64,000 nt of DNA from Desulfosporosinus sp. BRH_c37 (GTDB lineage: Bacteria; Bacillota; Desulfitobacteriia; Desulfitobacteriales; Desulfitobacteriaceae). Numbering within the stretch: position 1 is the first letter of the stretch; each line of letters starts with the position of its first letter. The DNA lies in NCBI GenBank assembly GCA_001516045.1, contig LOEW01000303.1:1-64000 (forward strand), given 5' to 3'. Below, in pieces: positions 33,373-42,308 of the stretch. The notes beneath the pieces were generated by a model. It saw only the letters and a program-made list of their open reading frames with translations. It did not search any database and was not told the origin of the DNA. The translations under genes and the position numbers were made by a program.

Positions 33373-34653
33373 TTATTTAAGCGAATTCATCCGTTCCATG
33401 GGATGAACAATATCAGTAATTCGAATTCCAAACGTCTCATTTATGACAACGACTTCACATTTGGCAATCAACTTACCATTGACAATCATATCCACTGATT
33501 CCCCAGCCAAACGATCCAGTTCGATGACTGAACCTGGGCCCATCTCCAAAATTTCCTTGATCGTTTTTTTAGCTCGACCCAACTCCACACTAATTTGTAA
33601 CGGCACATCCATAATCAAACTTAGGTTATCTGGTTGTACCATCGGTTGTCCGGGAAGAAGTGGGGCAAACTGGGCCGGTTGAACGGGTGTCGTAGGCCCA
33701 GGAGCATAATTTGACGGTGGCGGATAATATCCCCCTTGTGTTCCGGCTTGAGCATAAGGCTGAGGAGCCCCATATGGAGGGTAGTCAGCTGACGCCTGAT
33801 AAGGCGGTGCCTCATAAGTTGGTTGTGGGGATGGCGGTGGAGTCTGATAGGATACTGCTGTAGGAGTAGGCTGGGAAGGGGCAACGGTCTGAGCCGCCGG
33901 AGCCGCAGAGGCTCCTCCCATCATTCCGCCCATCAACTTATTGACCATCCCTTTGGCCACGCTTAGTGGGATCACTTGGATTAATTTACTGTCTATGACA
34001 TCTTCAACAACCATCCGGAAGGAGATGCGTACCAGCGATTCATCCGCATGTAGGAAATCTTGAATAATATCTTTCTCATTTGACGAATCAGTGAGCAATA
34101 AATCTGGAGGAGTAATATCCACCATGGAATTAAACATGGTGGACATGGAAGTGGCCGCTGACCCCATCATTTGGTTCATAGCCTCGGAAATTCCACTAAT
34201 TTGAAGTTCTGAGAGTTCAGGAGTAGGATTTTTTCCGTCTCCTCCCATCATCAGATCCACGATGACCGAACCATCTTGTTGGGAAAGAATCAAGACGTTG
34301 GAGCCCTCAATCCCAGCTTTATATTTGACATTACAAATCACGGAAGGGGTAGGATAATCTTTTCGAATCTTTTCAGAGGTCGTCAAATCAACTCTAGGTG
34401 TAGTGATGTCTACCTTTTTACCTAAGAGCTGAGATAAAGTCGTGGCTGCAGTTCCCATCGAAATATTGGCAATTTCTCCGAGGGTATCTTTTTCCATATC
34501 ATCTAAAAGGTCTTCTGTAAGTGATGTCTTCGGCTCTGGCTCTGGCTCTGGCTCTTGCTCTGCCACTTGCTCTTGCTCTTGCTCTGAGTCTGCTTCCATT
34601 GTGCCCCGAAGCAATGCGTCAATCTCTTCCTGAGAGAGCATACCGTTACCCAT
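33373..34653 (-). CDS. fliY: Flagellar switch and CheY-P phosphatase FliY
   Basis: 426 residues. It begins with MLSQEEIDALL (FliM-like N peptide that binds CheY-P). An acidic Glu/Gln/Pro run (about 25-42) follows, then a CheC-like domain with LGEIANISMGTAATTLS and GISEAMNQMMGSAATSMS. A long Pro/Gln/Tyr linker (about 250-335) leads to the C-terminal FliN domain (LSLIMDVPLQISVELGRAKK through RITDIVHP). It forms the C-ring and removes CheY-P. It overlaps fliM by 8 bp. Confidence 0.96.
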   Translation of the reverse strand: MGNGMLSQEEIDALLRGTMEADSEQEQEQVAEQEPEPEPEPKTSLTEDLLDDMEKDTLGEIANISMGTAATTLSQLLGKKVDITTPRVDLTTSEKIRKDYPTPSVICNVKYKAGIEGSNVLILSQQDGSVIVDLMMGGDGKNPTPELSELQISGISEAMNQMMGSAATSMSTMFNSMVDITPPDLLLTDSSNEKDIIQDFLHADESLVRISFRMVVEDVIDSKLIQVIPLSVAKGMVNKLMGGMMGGASAAPAAQTVAPSQPTPTAVSYQTPPPSPQPTYEAPPYQASADYPPYGAPQPYAQAGTQGGYYPPPSNYAPGPTTPVQPAQFAPLLPGQPMVQPDNLSLIMDVPLQISVELGRAKKTIKEILEMGPGSVIELDRLAGESVDMIVNGKLIAKCEVVVINETFGIRITDIVHPMERMNSLK

Positions 34654-35641
34654 CTTCTTCCCCTCCTTCCTTTATAATTTCCGTTACCTGAACGGCGAGA
34701 TGCTCTCCGTGTAATCCAGGGACAGATTTAAATTTCATGAATTCTCCCACAAAAATTGGCAGCGGATCATTAACGGATTGATGGAGCGGGATTACATCTC
34801 CTTTAGTAAGGTCGAGGAGATCCCGAACGAGGATCTCTGAATGACCTAAAAAAGCTACCATATCTACCTTCGCCCATTCAATCTTTCGCCGAATTGCATC
34901 TACCTGCTCTGGAGAAGTAACCTTCGCTTGTGTAGAAAAGAGGAAAAACGTACTTAACTTATCCAAGATGGGTTCGAGCACAAGATAGGGCATACATATA
35001 TTAATCATCCCCACCTCTTGACCAACCCTAACTTCAATAGTGATGAGCACAACCATTTCATTCGGAGCCACAATTTGCGTAAACTGAGGATTTGTTTCCA
35101 TCGACACTAACGTAGGTTTAAGCTCGTAAACCTCTGCCCAAGCCTCTTCCGTGATATAAGTCATGGAGGACAATCGGTTTTCGATGATCGTTTTTTCAAT
35201 CTCCGTCAAATCTCGGTTCTTTTCAATACCTTCCCCTTGCCCTCCTAAAAGTCGATCTACTACTGTGAAAGTAAGTGAAGGGCTCACCTCAATTAAAATC
35301 GTCCCCTCCAAAGGATTCATAGAGTAGAGGCCGAGCACTGTGGGGTTAGGTAGCGAACGAATGAATTCATCATAGGTAATTTGTTCTATTGAAAGGACGG
35401 AGCATTCAGAAATCGTGTGTAAGTTTCCTGAGAAATAAGTGGTAAGTCCTCGACAAAAATTTTCGTGAATATTTTGAAGAGAGCGAATCTGATCCGTGGA
35501 GAACTTATTGGGACGTTTAAAATCGTATACTCGAATCCGCGTTTGACTCTTGGTCGTCATCATTTCTTCCACGTCGACTTGCCCATCGGACAGCGCACTC
35601 AACAGAGCATCAATTTCATTTTGGGACAAGACGTCTCCCAT
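34646..35641 (-). CDS. fliM: Flagellar motor switch protein FliM
   Basis: 331 residues. Begins MGDVLSQNEIDALLSALSDG (CheY-P binding peptide). The middle domain has NPTVLGLYSMNPLEGTILIE and DRLLGGQGEGIEKNRDLTEIE; a C-terminal SpoA domain ends the protein. Start ATG 35641 follows GAGGGGGGG. The frame stays open to 35722, but that part translates the TTCG repeat (TTNHEPRTTNIE) and is rejected. Confidence 0.96.
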   Translation of the reverse strand: MGDVLSQNEIDALLSALSDGQVDVEEMMTTKSQTRIRVYDFKRPNKFSTDQIRSLQNIHENFCRGLTTYFSGNLHTISECSVLSIEQITYDEFIRSLPNPTVLGLYSMNPLEGTILIEVSPSLTFTVVDRLLGGQGEGIEKNRDLTEIEKTIIENRLSSMTYITEEAWAEVYELKPTLVSMETNPQFTQIVAPNEMVVLITIEVRVGQEVGMINICMPYLVLEPILDKLSTFFLFSTQAKVTSPEQVDAIRRKIEWAKVDMVAFLGHSEILVRDLLDLTKGDVIPLHQSVNDPLPIFVGEFMKFKSVPGLHGEHLAVQVTEIIKEGGEEDG

Positions 35642-35658
35642 CAAATCCCCCCCCTCTA

Positions 35659-35840
35659 ATTCGATATTCGTGGTTCGTGGTTCGTGGTTCGTGGTTCGAT
35701 TTAAGAACCGTAACTTCAACATTTGTTATTTGAACCACAGGTCGTCATTCGTTATTCGGCCACCTGATGCGTAGCGCGATATTCAAGCTCGTTTTATAGT
35801 CTACAATGTTCGAACCACGATCTTCGAACATCGAACCACG
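35659..35840. repeat. Inverted TTCG word array between fliL and fliM
   Basis: TTCGTGG is repeated four times in direct tandem at 35667-35698; the complementary arm with CGAACCACGATC...CGAACCACG (35810-35840) ends at the fliL stop. About 100 nt of unique sequence lies between. It spans from the fliL stop to the fliM ribosome-binding site. Confidence 0.85.
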
Positions 35841-36272
35841 CTATTGGTATACCAAAGACGGGAACAATACTTCAATGATTTTGTTTTCCGCGACTTCATT
35901 TAGTTTTTTTAGTAACTCTTCTCTCAATTTTTCACGCGCAGCAAGTGTTTGTACATCGGTAAGGGATTTGTTCATCAACACTGAGTTGACCCGATCTTTT
36001 AAAAATGCGTCCTTCTCCTTCAATAGAACTTCCGCCTTCGCATCTATGACTTCAACTGTAATTGACGTTTTAAGAAAAGCCCCCCCCTGTAAATTCACGG
36101 TGAATTCGCCGATGGGTAGTAATACTCCCGCCATTTTCGGTACACTCGCGGTCGCAGTACTACGTGCCGGAGTTTTAAAAATGAACTTTTGTGCTGCAAT
36201 CAACCCTCCTACGCCCAATCCTACGCCTATCAACACAGCGAGGATCATAAAAATTAAAGATTTTCGGTTCAT
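35841..36272 (-). CDS. fliL: Flagellar basal-body-associated protein FliL
   Basis: 143 residues. One N-terminal membrane segment (LIFMILAVLIGVGLGVGGLIAA) and a periplasm-side SPFH/stomatin-like FliL domain (GEFTVNLQGGAFLKTSITVEV, KEDAFLKDRVNSVLMNKSLTD-like). It supports stator function. Start ATG 36272 overlaps the flbD stop (ATGA); the GGAGG is 11-12 nt upstream, rather far. Confidence 0.92.
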   Translation of the reverse strand: MNRKSLIFMILAVLIGVGLGVGGLIAAQKFIFKTPARSTATASVPKMAGVLLPIGEFTVNLQGGAFLKTSITVEVIDAKAEVLLKEKDAFLKDRVNSVLMNKSLTDVQTLAAREKLREELLKKLNEVAENKIIEVLFPSLVYQ

Positions 36273-36481
36273 ATAGTTGATCGCTCCTCCACTTTGCAAA
36301 TCGGGTGACAGCGCCGTCGAAACTCAACGATCCTTTCAATGAGAACCTCGATGGGCTCCGATACCACGAATTTATTTCCACCCGTTAAGGTAATGACCGT
36401 ATCAGGGGTTTCTTCCATCATTTCAATCAGGTCGGAATTAATGGTAAATACTTTGTCATTTAAGCGAGTGACTTTAATCAT
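36269..36481 (-). CDS. flbD: Flagellar protein FlbD (YlzI/SwrD type)
   Basis: 70 residues. MIKVTRLNDKVFTINSDLIE followed by MMEETPDTVITLTGGNKFVV is the complete FlbD signature. In Bacillus the orthologue SwrD raises flagellar power. It normally sits between flgE and fliL; here fliL follows as usual but flgE has moved 18 kb away, and fliJ is upstream instead. Confidence 0.93.
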   Translation of the reverse strand: MIKVTRLNDKVFTINSDLIEMMEETPDTVITLTGGNKFVVSEPIEVLIERIVEFRRRCHPICKVEERSTI

Positions 36482-36495
36482 ATTTCACCCTTCCG

Positions 36496-36948
36496 TTACG
36501 TGCTATTGAATATTTGCCGACGCCAGTGAAGAACTTGACCAGTTTCGTCCAATATCTTTTGTTCTTTGAGGGACTCAGCCAACTGAAAGGCCTTGATTTG
36601 CTTTTCCTTTAAACGCTCTAGCTTCTCCACTTCGCGGTGGGCTTCCAATAAAATGTGACGTGCATTTTCCACGATGCGTTCTTGCTTCCTCTCCTCTTCA
36701 TTACATTGAAGCAATCGGCGCAGTTGCTCTGAAGCAAAGAGTTGCCAAATCCCTAACTCCATGGGCCGATGTCGACCCGCGTCCCGTTGCCCTTCTTGCG
36801 CATCGTTAAAATGCTCTTGTTGAAGCTTGCAGGCTTCGACTAAAGTCTTCCAGATCTGCTCTTCTTGAGTGAGCTCTCGTTGTGCCATTTCCAAAGCCTG
36901 TTCCGCTAGGCGGAGGCTTGCCTCCAAGCGAAAGCGAAATCTTGCCAT
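36496..36948 (-). CDS. fliJ: Flagellar export chaperone FliJ
   Basis: 150 residues, almost entirely coiled coil (heptads from about 10 to 140), starting MARFRFRLEASLRLAEQALE, typical of FliJ. It couples the FliI ATPase to FlhA. Start ATG 36948 has GGAGGGAG upstream; the longer frame starting at 36984 is not used. Separated from fliI by a 217-bp gap with a palindrome. Confidence 0.88.
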   Translation of the reverse strand: MARFRFRLEASLRLAEQALEMAQRELTQEEQIWKTLVEACKLQQEHFNDAQEGQRDAGRHRPMELGIWQLFASEQLRRLLQCNEEERKQERIVENARHILLEAHREVEKLERLKEKQIKAFQLAESLKEQKILDETGQVLHWRRQIFNST

Positions 36949-36973
36949 AGTTTCCACTCCCTCCGCAGGATGT

Positions 36974-37144
36974 CCAGTACTCAACTCTATCTACCACCAA
37001 GGCTCCATGAATATGAATGCTGCTTCGGCGAGGATAGACTCTCTGCTACTAAGGAGCCTTGTAACACCAGGATTTAAGCCATTAACTCCGACTTCCGGCT
37101 TCTGATCTCTGACCTCTGATTTGATAAACAAAGTTGAGTGCTGG
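36974..37144. repeat. Palindromic insert between fliI and fliJ, with a CTTCCGGCTTCTG word run
   Basis: End arms CCAGTACTCAACT (36974-36986) and AGTTGAGTGCTGG (37132-37144) match 12 of 13. An inner inverted repeat CAAGGCTCC (36998-37006) pairs with GGAGCCTTG (37053-37061). The interior 37084-37121 holds the GACTTCCGGCTTCTG words also seen at 2706 and 17691. No coding potential. Confidence 0.7.
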
Positions 37145-37165
37145 AGCATGATTCCCTCATGCGTC

Positions 37166-38473
37166 TTACACTGGCTTGATAATCTCTTTCAGTTGTTTAA
37201 GCATCTCTTCAAAGCCTACATGGTCATCCACCCCTTGCCGAGTGAACGCAAAAATATTGTCCATATGCGCGAGGGCGGCATCGATACTTGGATTACTTCC
37301 CGGCGTATACGCCCCTATGTCAATTAAATCCTTGGCATCTCGATACACTGAGATATGTCCACGCATAATACCGGCTAATTCTTGATGTTCCCTACTGATG
37401 ACGTCGTTCATCACCCGACTGACGGATTGTAAAATATCAATGGCTGGAAAATTATTTTGCATGGCAAGTTCCCGCGTTAAGACGATATGCCCATCGAGGA
37501 TCCCGCGAACCGAATCCGCAATTGGCTCATTGTGATCATCCCCATCCACTAACACCGTATAGATTCCGGTAATACTTCCGGTCTCTGCCATTCCCGAGCG
37601 TTCCAATAGCTTCGGTAATAAGGCAAAGACTGAGGGGGGATATCCCCTAGTTGCTGGGGGTTCACCTACGGTTAGCCCCACTTCCCTCTGGGCCATAGCA
37701 AAGCGTGTTACAGAGTCCATCATCAGGAGCACATTCTCCCCACGGTCCCGAAAAAACTCGGCGATAGCTGTCGCCGTAAAAGCAGCCTTCAAACGCACTA
37801 AAGCCGGTTGATCGGACGTCGCTACAATGATCACAGAGCGTGCTAACCCCTCCGGGCCTAAATCCTTCTCAATAAAGTCACGCAGTTCCCGCCCACGTTC
37901 CCCGACCAAGGCGATAACGTTGACATCCGCTACAGTGTTTCTGGCCATCATACCCAGCAAGGTGCTCTTGCCCACACCGGAACCCGCAAAGATTCCCATT
38001 CGTTGCCCTCGACCAATCGTTAGTATCCCATCGATAGCTCTAACTCCGACACTAAGCGCATCTCGGATTCGAGGTCGCAATAAGGCATTAGGTGGTTTGT
38101 TTTGCAGAGGGTACGTTGTTTCTGTCAGAAGTGGGCGCCCGTCCATGGGATGTCCCAGTCCATCGAGAATCCGCCCAAGCAATCCGAGACCCACAGGTAC
38201 GGTTAGCTTCTGACGTTGCGGAAGTACACGATCTCCTGGAGCAATCCCTTCAAGCTCACCTAAAGGCATGAGTAAAGTCGTTGCATCCCGAAAACCAACC
38301 ACTTCAGCCGGAAGCTCTCGTCCGTTACGCGTAATAATATGGCAATACTCCCCCACACTCGCGCGCGGGCCGGCTGCTTCAACCATCAAGCCGATGATCT
38401 TAGAAACTCGACCCTGGGCCGAAATCGGCTCAGTCTGGTCCACCGTCTGCATCAATTGGTTCCACGCTCCCAT
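37166..38473 (-). CDS. fliI: Flagellum-specific ATPase FliI
   Basis: 435 residues. Walker A GSGVGKS (164-170), LVGERGRELRDFIEKDLGPEG and LLMMDSVTRFAMAQREVGL are the F1/FliI family motifs. It energises export with FliH and FliJ below the gate. Start ATG 38473 lies 44 bp inside the end of fliH; a later start (MQTV, 38452) is possible. Confidence 0.96.
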   Translation of the reverse strand: MGAWNQLMQTVDQTEPISAQGRVSKIIGLMVEAAGPRASVGEYCHIITRNGRELPAEVVGFRDATTLLMPLGELEGIAPGDRVLPQRQKLTVPVGLGLLGRILDGLGHPMDGRPLLTETTYPLQNKPPNALLRPRIRDALSVGVRAIDGILTIGRGQRMGIFAGSGVGKSTLLGMMARNTVADVNVIALVGERGRELRDFIEKDLGPEGLARSVIIVATSDQPALVRLKAAFTATAIAEFFRDRGENVLLMMDSVTRFAMAQREVGLTVGEPPATRGYPPSVFALLPKLLERSGMAETGSITGIYTVLVDGDDHNEPIADSVRGILDGHIVLTRELAMQNNFPAIDILQSVSRVMNDVISREHQELAGIMRGHISVYRDAKDLIDIGAYTPGSNPSIDAALAHMDNIFAFTRQGVDDHVGFEEMLKQLKEIIKPV

Positions 38474-39314
38474 GTTCGAGCTCCTCCCGTAAAGTATGTT
38501 CTAATTTATCTAATTGGGCTTCAAGCCGAGCATCAAAAACTCCCTCCTGACATTCTAGAAAACAATCTCCTGGATTGAGAGACTCATCTCTAACCCACGG
38601 ACACGGACAAGGGGGCTGATTTTCCTCCAGCCAACGGGCATCGTCTGGAGCCACATGTAGCCTCCATCCGAGGCGTTCCTGAGGTAACAAGGTTAAGGCT
38701 TGTATGATGGCGACCAAGCGCTGGGGTTCAACGGTCAGGAACGCGCGTACTAAGCGTTCAGCAATTTTTATCGCCAGAAGGAGCAAATCCTTGTCTACTT
38801 TAGCATATTCCTCTTGAACTGCACGCTGAGCCAACTGGAAAAGTTGTTCAGCATCTTGAAACGCACGTTTTCCCTCTGCTTCTCCTGCTTGCCTGCCCGC
38901 TTGATACCCTTCGGCATGCGCTATTGGGTAAACCTCAGCCCGTGTAGTCTCCATAACCTCTTTGCTTAAACGGTCAGATTCCACTTGAGCCTTGGTACGT
39001 AGCTCCTGAGCACAGCTTTCAGCCTCAGCCTGGATCATGGCTACCTTTTCCTTAGCCTCTGCAAGGATCATTGCTGCTTTTTCTTTAGCCTCTTCAAGGA
39101 TTATTGCTGCTTTTTCTTTAGCCTCTGCCTCGAACGTAGTGTCTACCCAACTCGAGAGTTCTGGGCTTAGCACGTTTGGCTCCTCCACTCCGACACTAAG
39201 AACAGCCAAACACGTGCCCAACTCTTGAAACTCTTCATTATGTTCCACCATCCGTGGTGCGGCCACCTCGACATCGTAACTCTTTACAACTCGCCCTCTA
39301 ATAAACGATCTCAT
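38430..39314 (-). CDS. fliH: Flagellar export regulator FliH
   Basis: 294 residues. Starts MRSFIRGRVVKSYDVEVAAP after GAGGAGG. The middle is a long coiled coil with three near-identical repeats EAKEKAAMIL (about 75-105), visible also as DNA repeats at 39050-39120. The C-terminal V-ATPase-E-like domain (LLLLAIKIAERLVRAFL...) binds and restrains FliI. Overlaps fliG by 17 bp and fliI by 44 bp. Confidence 0.92.
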   Translation of the reverse strand: MRSFIRGRVVKSYDVEVAAPRMVEHNEEFQELGTCLAVLSVGVEEPNVLSPELSSWVDTTFEAEAKEKAAIILEEAKEKAAMILAEAKEKVAMIQAEAESCAQELRTKAQVESDRLSKEVMETTRAEVYPIAHAEGYQAGRQAGEAEGKRAFQDAEQLFQLAQRAVQEEYAKVDKDLLLLAIKIAERLVRAFLTVEPQRLVAIIQALTLLPQERLGWRLHVAPDDARWLEENQPPCPCPWVRDESLNPGDCFLECQEGVFDARLEAQLDKLEHTLREELEHGSVEPIDADGGPD

Positions 39315-40302
39315 CGCTACCTCCTCTGGAAATGACAATTACACCGCTTTCTTCAAGCTTGCGAATCACCTTCACAACGCGTTGCTGAGCATCTTCGACA
39401 TCTCGCAACCGTACAGGGCCCATGAATTCCATGTCGTCTTTAAGCATCTGACCGGCCCGCGCTGACATATTGGACAGGATTTTCTGCGCAACTTCAGGAT
39501 TGGAGCCTTTCAGAGCAAGACCTAAGTCCTTGGTCTCTACTTCACGCAAGACCAATTGAATCCCGCGGTCGTCAAGCATGACGAGGTCTTCGAAGACAAA
39601 CATTTGCCGCTTGATCTGTTCCGCTAATTCTGGATCTTCCATCTCCAAGGCATCCATGACCACTTTAACCGTTCCTTGATCCGAACGGTTAAGGACATCT
39701 ACAATGCTTTGAATCCCGCCTGAAGCGGAATAATCCGTCGGTGCCAAACTAGTAATCTTGCGCTCTAAGACCTTTTCAATCTCGTTGAGCACTTCTGGAC
39801 TCGTTCTTCCCATCATCGCTACGCGTTTTGCTACATCAGCCTGTCGATCTGGGGGGAGACTGGAAAGTAAGGTTGCTGCTTTATCGACTGGTAGGTGCGT
39901 CATGATGAGCGCGATTGTCTGAGGGTGTTCTCCTTGAATAAAGGAAAAAAGCTGCTTGGCATCAGTCCGACGCACGAGGTCAAAGGGCCTCATCTTTAAG
40001 GACGAGGATAAGCGGCTAATAATATCAAACGCCCGTGATTCCCCAAGTGCCCTTTCCAACACTTCACGTGCGTACTCGATCCCTCCCTGGGTTATATAAT
40101 CACTGGCCATACACATTTGATGAAATTCTTCCACGACATAATCTCGTTGCTCTGGGGTGACTTTACGCAGATTGGCCATCTCCAGTGTCAACTGATCTAT
40201 TTCTGCATCCGCGAGGTGCTTAATCACCTGAGCAGAACTCTCTGGACCCAAGGAAATCATGAGAATCGCTGCTTTTTGAACTCCTGTTAACCCTTGAGTC
40301 AT
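39298..40302 (-). CDS. fliG: Flagellar motor switch protein FliG
   Basis: 334 residues. N-terminal domain GVQKAAILMISLGPESSAQV; middle domain with the EHPQTIALIMTHLP motif (QGEHPQTIA); C-terminal domain MFVFEDLVMLDDRGIQLVLREV with the charged torque helix. Binds FliF and faces the stators. Start directly follows the fliF stop (TAGATG). Confidence 0.97.
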   Translation of the reverse strand: MTQGLTGVQKAAILMISLGPESSAQVIKHLADAEIDQLTLEMANLRKVTPEQRDYVVEEFHQMCMASDYITQGGIEYAREVLERALGESRAFDIISRLSSSLKMRPFDLVRRTDAKQLFSFIQGEHPQTIALIMTHLPVDKAATLLSSLPPDRQADVAKRVAMMGRTSPEVLNEIEKVLERKITSLAPTDYSASGGIQSIVDVLNRSDQGTVKVVMDALEMEDPELAEQIKRQMFVFEDLVMLDDRGIQLVLREVETKDLGLALKGSNPEVAQKILSNMSARAGQMLKDDMEFMGPVRLRDVEDAQQRVVKVIRKLEESGVIVISRGGSDEIVY

Positions 40303-41901
40303 CTAACTCTCCTCCGATAGCCAAGTTTTCATCAGACGGGCAGCTTCGTCCGGATTATCGCGCGAAAAAAGTTCGACCGCTTCTCTGGTCTTTTGCTTCT
40401 GGAGTTCTTCGGCAGTTTTCGTTTTTGTTTGAGCTACCGCAAGCTCTGCCTGTTCCTCAGCCAACTGTTGGGCCATCAGAAGCTCGGCCTCAGCGCGCGA
40501 TACCGATTCTGAATCTTTAAGTGCCTGCAGCTTGGCAGCGCGGCCTTTCTTCGTCCGATGCCTCAGAAGCATAATCATACAGAACATACCCAATAATACA
40601 GCGACGGCTCCAATTTCGATGTAAGTGACTAGTTGTTGCCGTTTTTGAGCATTCTCTATGGCAAGTTTTTCTTGTTGCAAATCTGTTTTATTGAATGGAA
40701 TTGCTGCCACTTGAATTTGATCTCCGCGAGTTGCGTCAACTCCGGCAGCAGAAGCCACAATCGCTTTAATTTGATCAAGCTGGGGCTGGGAAATGGTGTC
40801 GGCATCCGCCATTACGGAGACGGACAGACGTTTCACTGTACCAGGGTTCACTACTTGTTCTTCTTGCGAGGTGTCCACTTGATAGTTTTTAGTGGCCGTG
40901 GCCTTAGTAGAGGTTGAATTCACCCCCGCGGTTGCGGTTGGGTAGGTTGGAATTCCATTAGCATCCAAGCCTGGCGTCCCTCCAGCTGTAGCAGGAGCAT
41001 TCGTCGTAGTCTCAGTAGAACTTTGCTCACTCAGAACGGCACCAGGACCATTCGTCTGGGTTACTCGTTTTATTTGATCAAAATCCAAGGTCGCACTGAT
41101 TCGTACAACGGCTTTACCTGAACCTAAGACTCGATCCAGCATACTCTGGATCGATTTTCGTGTGTCCTCTTCGATCGTTTGTTTTTGCTGATACTGAGTT
41201 CCTGTGAGACGTTTGGCATCAGCGCTTTTTCCTAAGACATCCGATAAGACATTTCCACTAGTATCAACTATCGTCACATTTTCTACTTGCAGACCTTCGA
41301 CTGATTTCGCCATAAGGTTAGCAACTGCACGCACCTGGTCATCGCTAAGTTTTGTCTCTGGAGCAAGTTTCAAAGTCACCGCCGCAGTTGCAGATTTTTG
41401 ACTGTCGACAAAAAGTGACGATTCAGGCATTACGATATGAACACGGGCATCTTGCACACCATTCAATGTCTTGAGCGTATTTTCTAGTTCGTTCTGTAAT
41501 CCGAGCACAAAACGTAATTTTCGATCGGAATCTGTCTCCCCCAGATGCATCGTATTCAGGTTGTCAAAGCTGAATTTGCTTTGTTGGGGAAGCCCAGCAC
41601 TGGCAAGCTGTAAACGAATATCTGCAGCTGACTGTTGGGGAACCATGATGGTTGACCCGTTGTCCGCCAACTTATAATCTGCCTTTAAGTCTTTCAGTTT
41701 CGTGGTGATCGCTCCAGCTTCGGTGTCACTAAGCTTCGTAAACATTGCTACATATTGTGGGCGTCCGGCCCAAGTAATCAAGCTTATCAGAGCGGCTGCC
41801 ACCACAAGAGGAGCAAGCACCGTAATAATTTTCTGTGGGCGAGAAAGCCTGTCCCAAAAGGTCTTTACCGATTGCTTAATTCCTGCCCAAGAAAAATCCA
41901 T
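40303..41901 (-). CDS. fliF: Flagellar MS-ring protein FliF
   Basis: 532 residues. TM1 near 30 (IITVLAPLVVAAALISLITW), the YscJ-type ring domains (TKLSDTEAGAITTKLKDLKADY, NTMHLGETDSDRKLRF, ...) and TM2 near 440 (TYIEIGAVAVLLGMFCMIML), then a FliG-binding tail. Start ATG 41901 follows AAAGGAG; the frame continues upstream to 41982, but this extension (SRIEPRASR) is a translated repeat and is rejected. Confidence 0.96.
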   Translation of the reverse strand: MDFSWAGIKQSVKTFWDRLSRPQKIITVLAPLVVAAALISLITWAGRPQYVAMFTKLSDTEAGAITTKLKDLKADYKLADNGSTIMVPQQSAADIRLQLASAGLPQQSKFSFDNLNTMHLGETDSDRKLRFVLGLQNELENTLKTLNGVQDARVHIVMPESSLFVDSQKSATAAVTLKLAPETKLSDDQVRAVANLMAKSVEGLQVENVTIVDTSGNVLSDVLGKSADAKRLTGTQYQQKQTIEEDTRKSIQSMLDRVLGSGKAVVRISATLDFDQIKRVTQTNGPGAVLSEQSSTETTTNAPATAGGTPGLDANGIPTYPTATAGVNSTSTKATATKNYQVDTSQEEQVVNPGTVKRLSVSVMADADTISQPQLDQIKAIVASAAGVDATRGDQIQVAAIPFNKTDLQQEKLAIENAQKRQQLVTYIEIGAVAVLLGMFCMIMLLRHRTKKGRAAKLQALKDSESVSRAEAELLMAQQLAEEQAELAVAQTKTKTAEELQKQKTREAVELFSRDNPDEAARLMKTWLSEES

Positions 41902-41915
41902 CCTTCGCTCCTTTC

Positions 41916-42027
41916 TCGATGCTCGAGGTTCGATGCGTGATGCACGAATGATGATGTTTGTTTCGAACGCCGAAGGTTTCAAACTTCAAACTTCAAACTT
42001 CGAACCTCGCGCCTCGCGCCTCGCATT
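41916..42027. repeat. CTCGAGGTTCGATG / CGCCTCGC word array next to fliF
   Basis: TCGATGCTCGAGGTTCGATG at the left and CAAACTTCAAACTTC.. CGAACCTCGCGCCTCGCGCC at the right form inverted arms. It is a variant of the TTCGTGGTTCG arrays with CTCG words. Confidence 0.75.
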
Positions 42028-42095
42028 TAATTAAACCTTACATCGTAGTGAACTCGTTCAACTAAAGTTGAACATAGAGTCTTCGGTGGGGGACT

Positions 42096-42166
42096 CTACC
42101 TCCTTCGCCGCCAAGTGTTTCTATTGGGAAGGCGGCTCGGCGATACTCTCCACTGGAGACTATCGT
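42096..42166. repeat. Inverted single copy of the ~50-bp repeat between fliE and fliF
   Basis: Read on the minus strand, 42146-42096 gives GTATCGCCGAGCCGCC.TCCCAA..AACACTTGGCGGCGAAGG, matching the tandem units at 3035-3283. The linked CGATACTCTCC-ACT-GGAGACTATCG (42141-42165) matches 3016-3040 in reverse. It proves that the element is dispersed in the genome. Confidence 0.75.
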
Positions 42167-42190
42167 CACCGAAGCAGAATTAGGTGTACC

Positions 42191-42214
42191 ACTCCCACTT
42201 GTAGAAGTGGGAGT
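42191..42214. repeat. Perfect hairpin, possible IS200/IS605-type element end
   Basis: ACTCCCACTT-GTAG-AAGTGGGAGT is a perfect 10-bp stem with a 4-nt loop, followed by CTTACGATTTG. IS200/IS605 and TnpB-type elements often end in such hairpins. No transposase is near, so at most this is a remnant. Confidence 0.4.
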
Positions 42215-42308
42215 CTTACGATTTGGATAAATATAATATTTTCTATCAATTACTAAAATGGATACCCCTTAAAAAGTAGAACACCAAACGTATTTCAGTA
42301 TAACAAGG

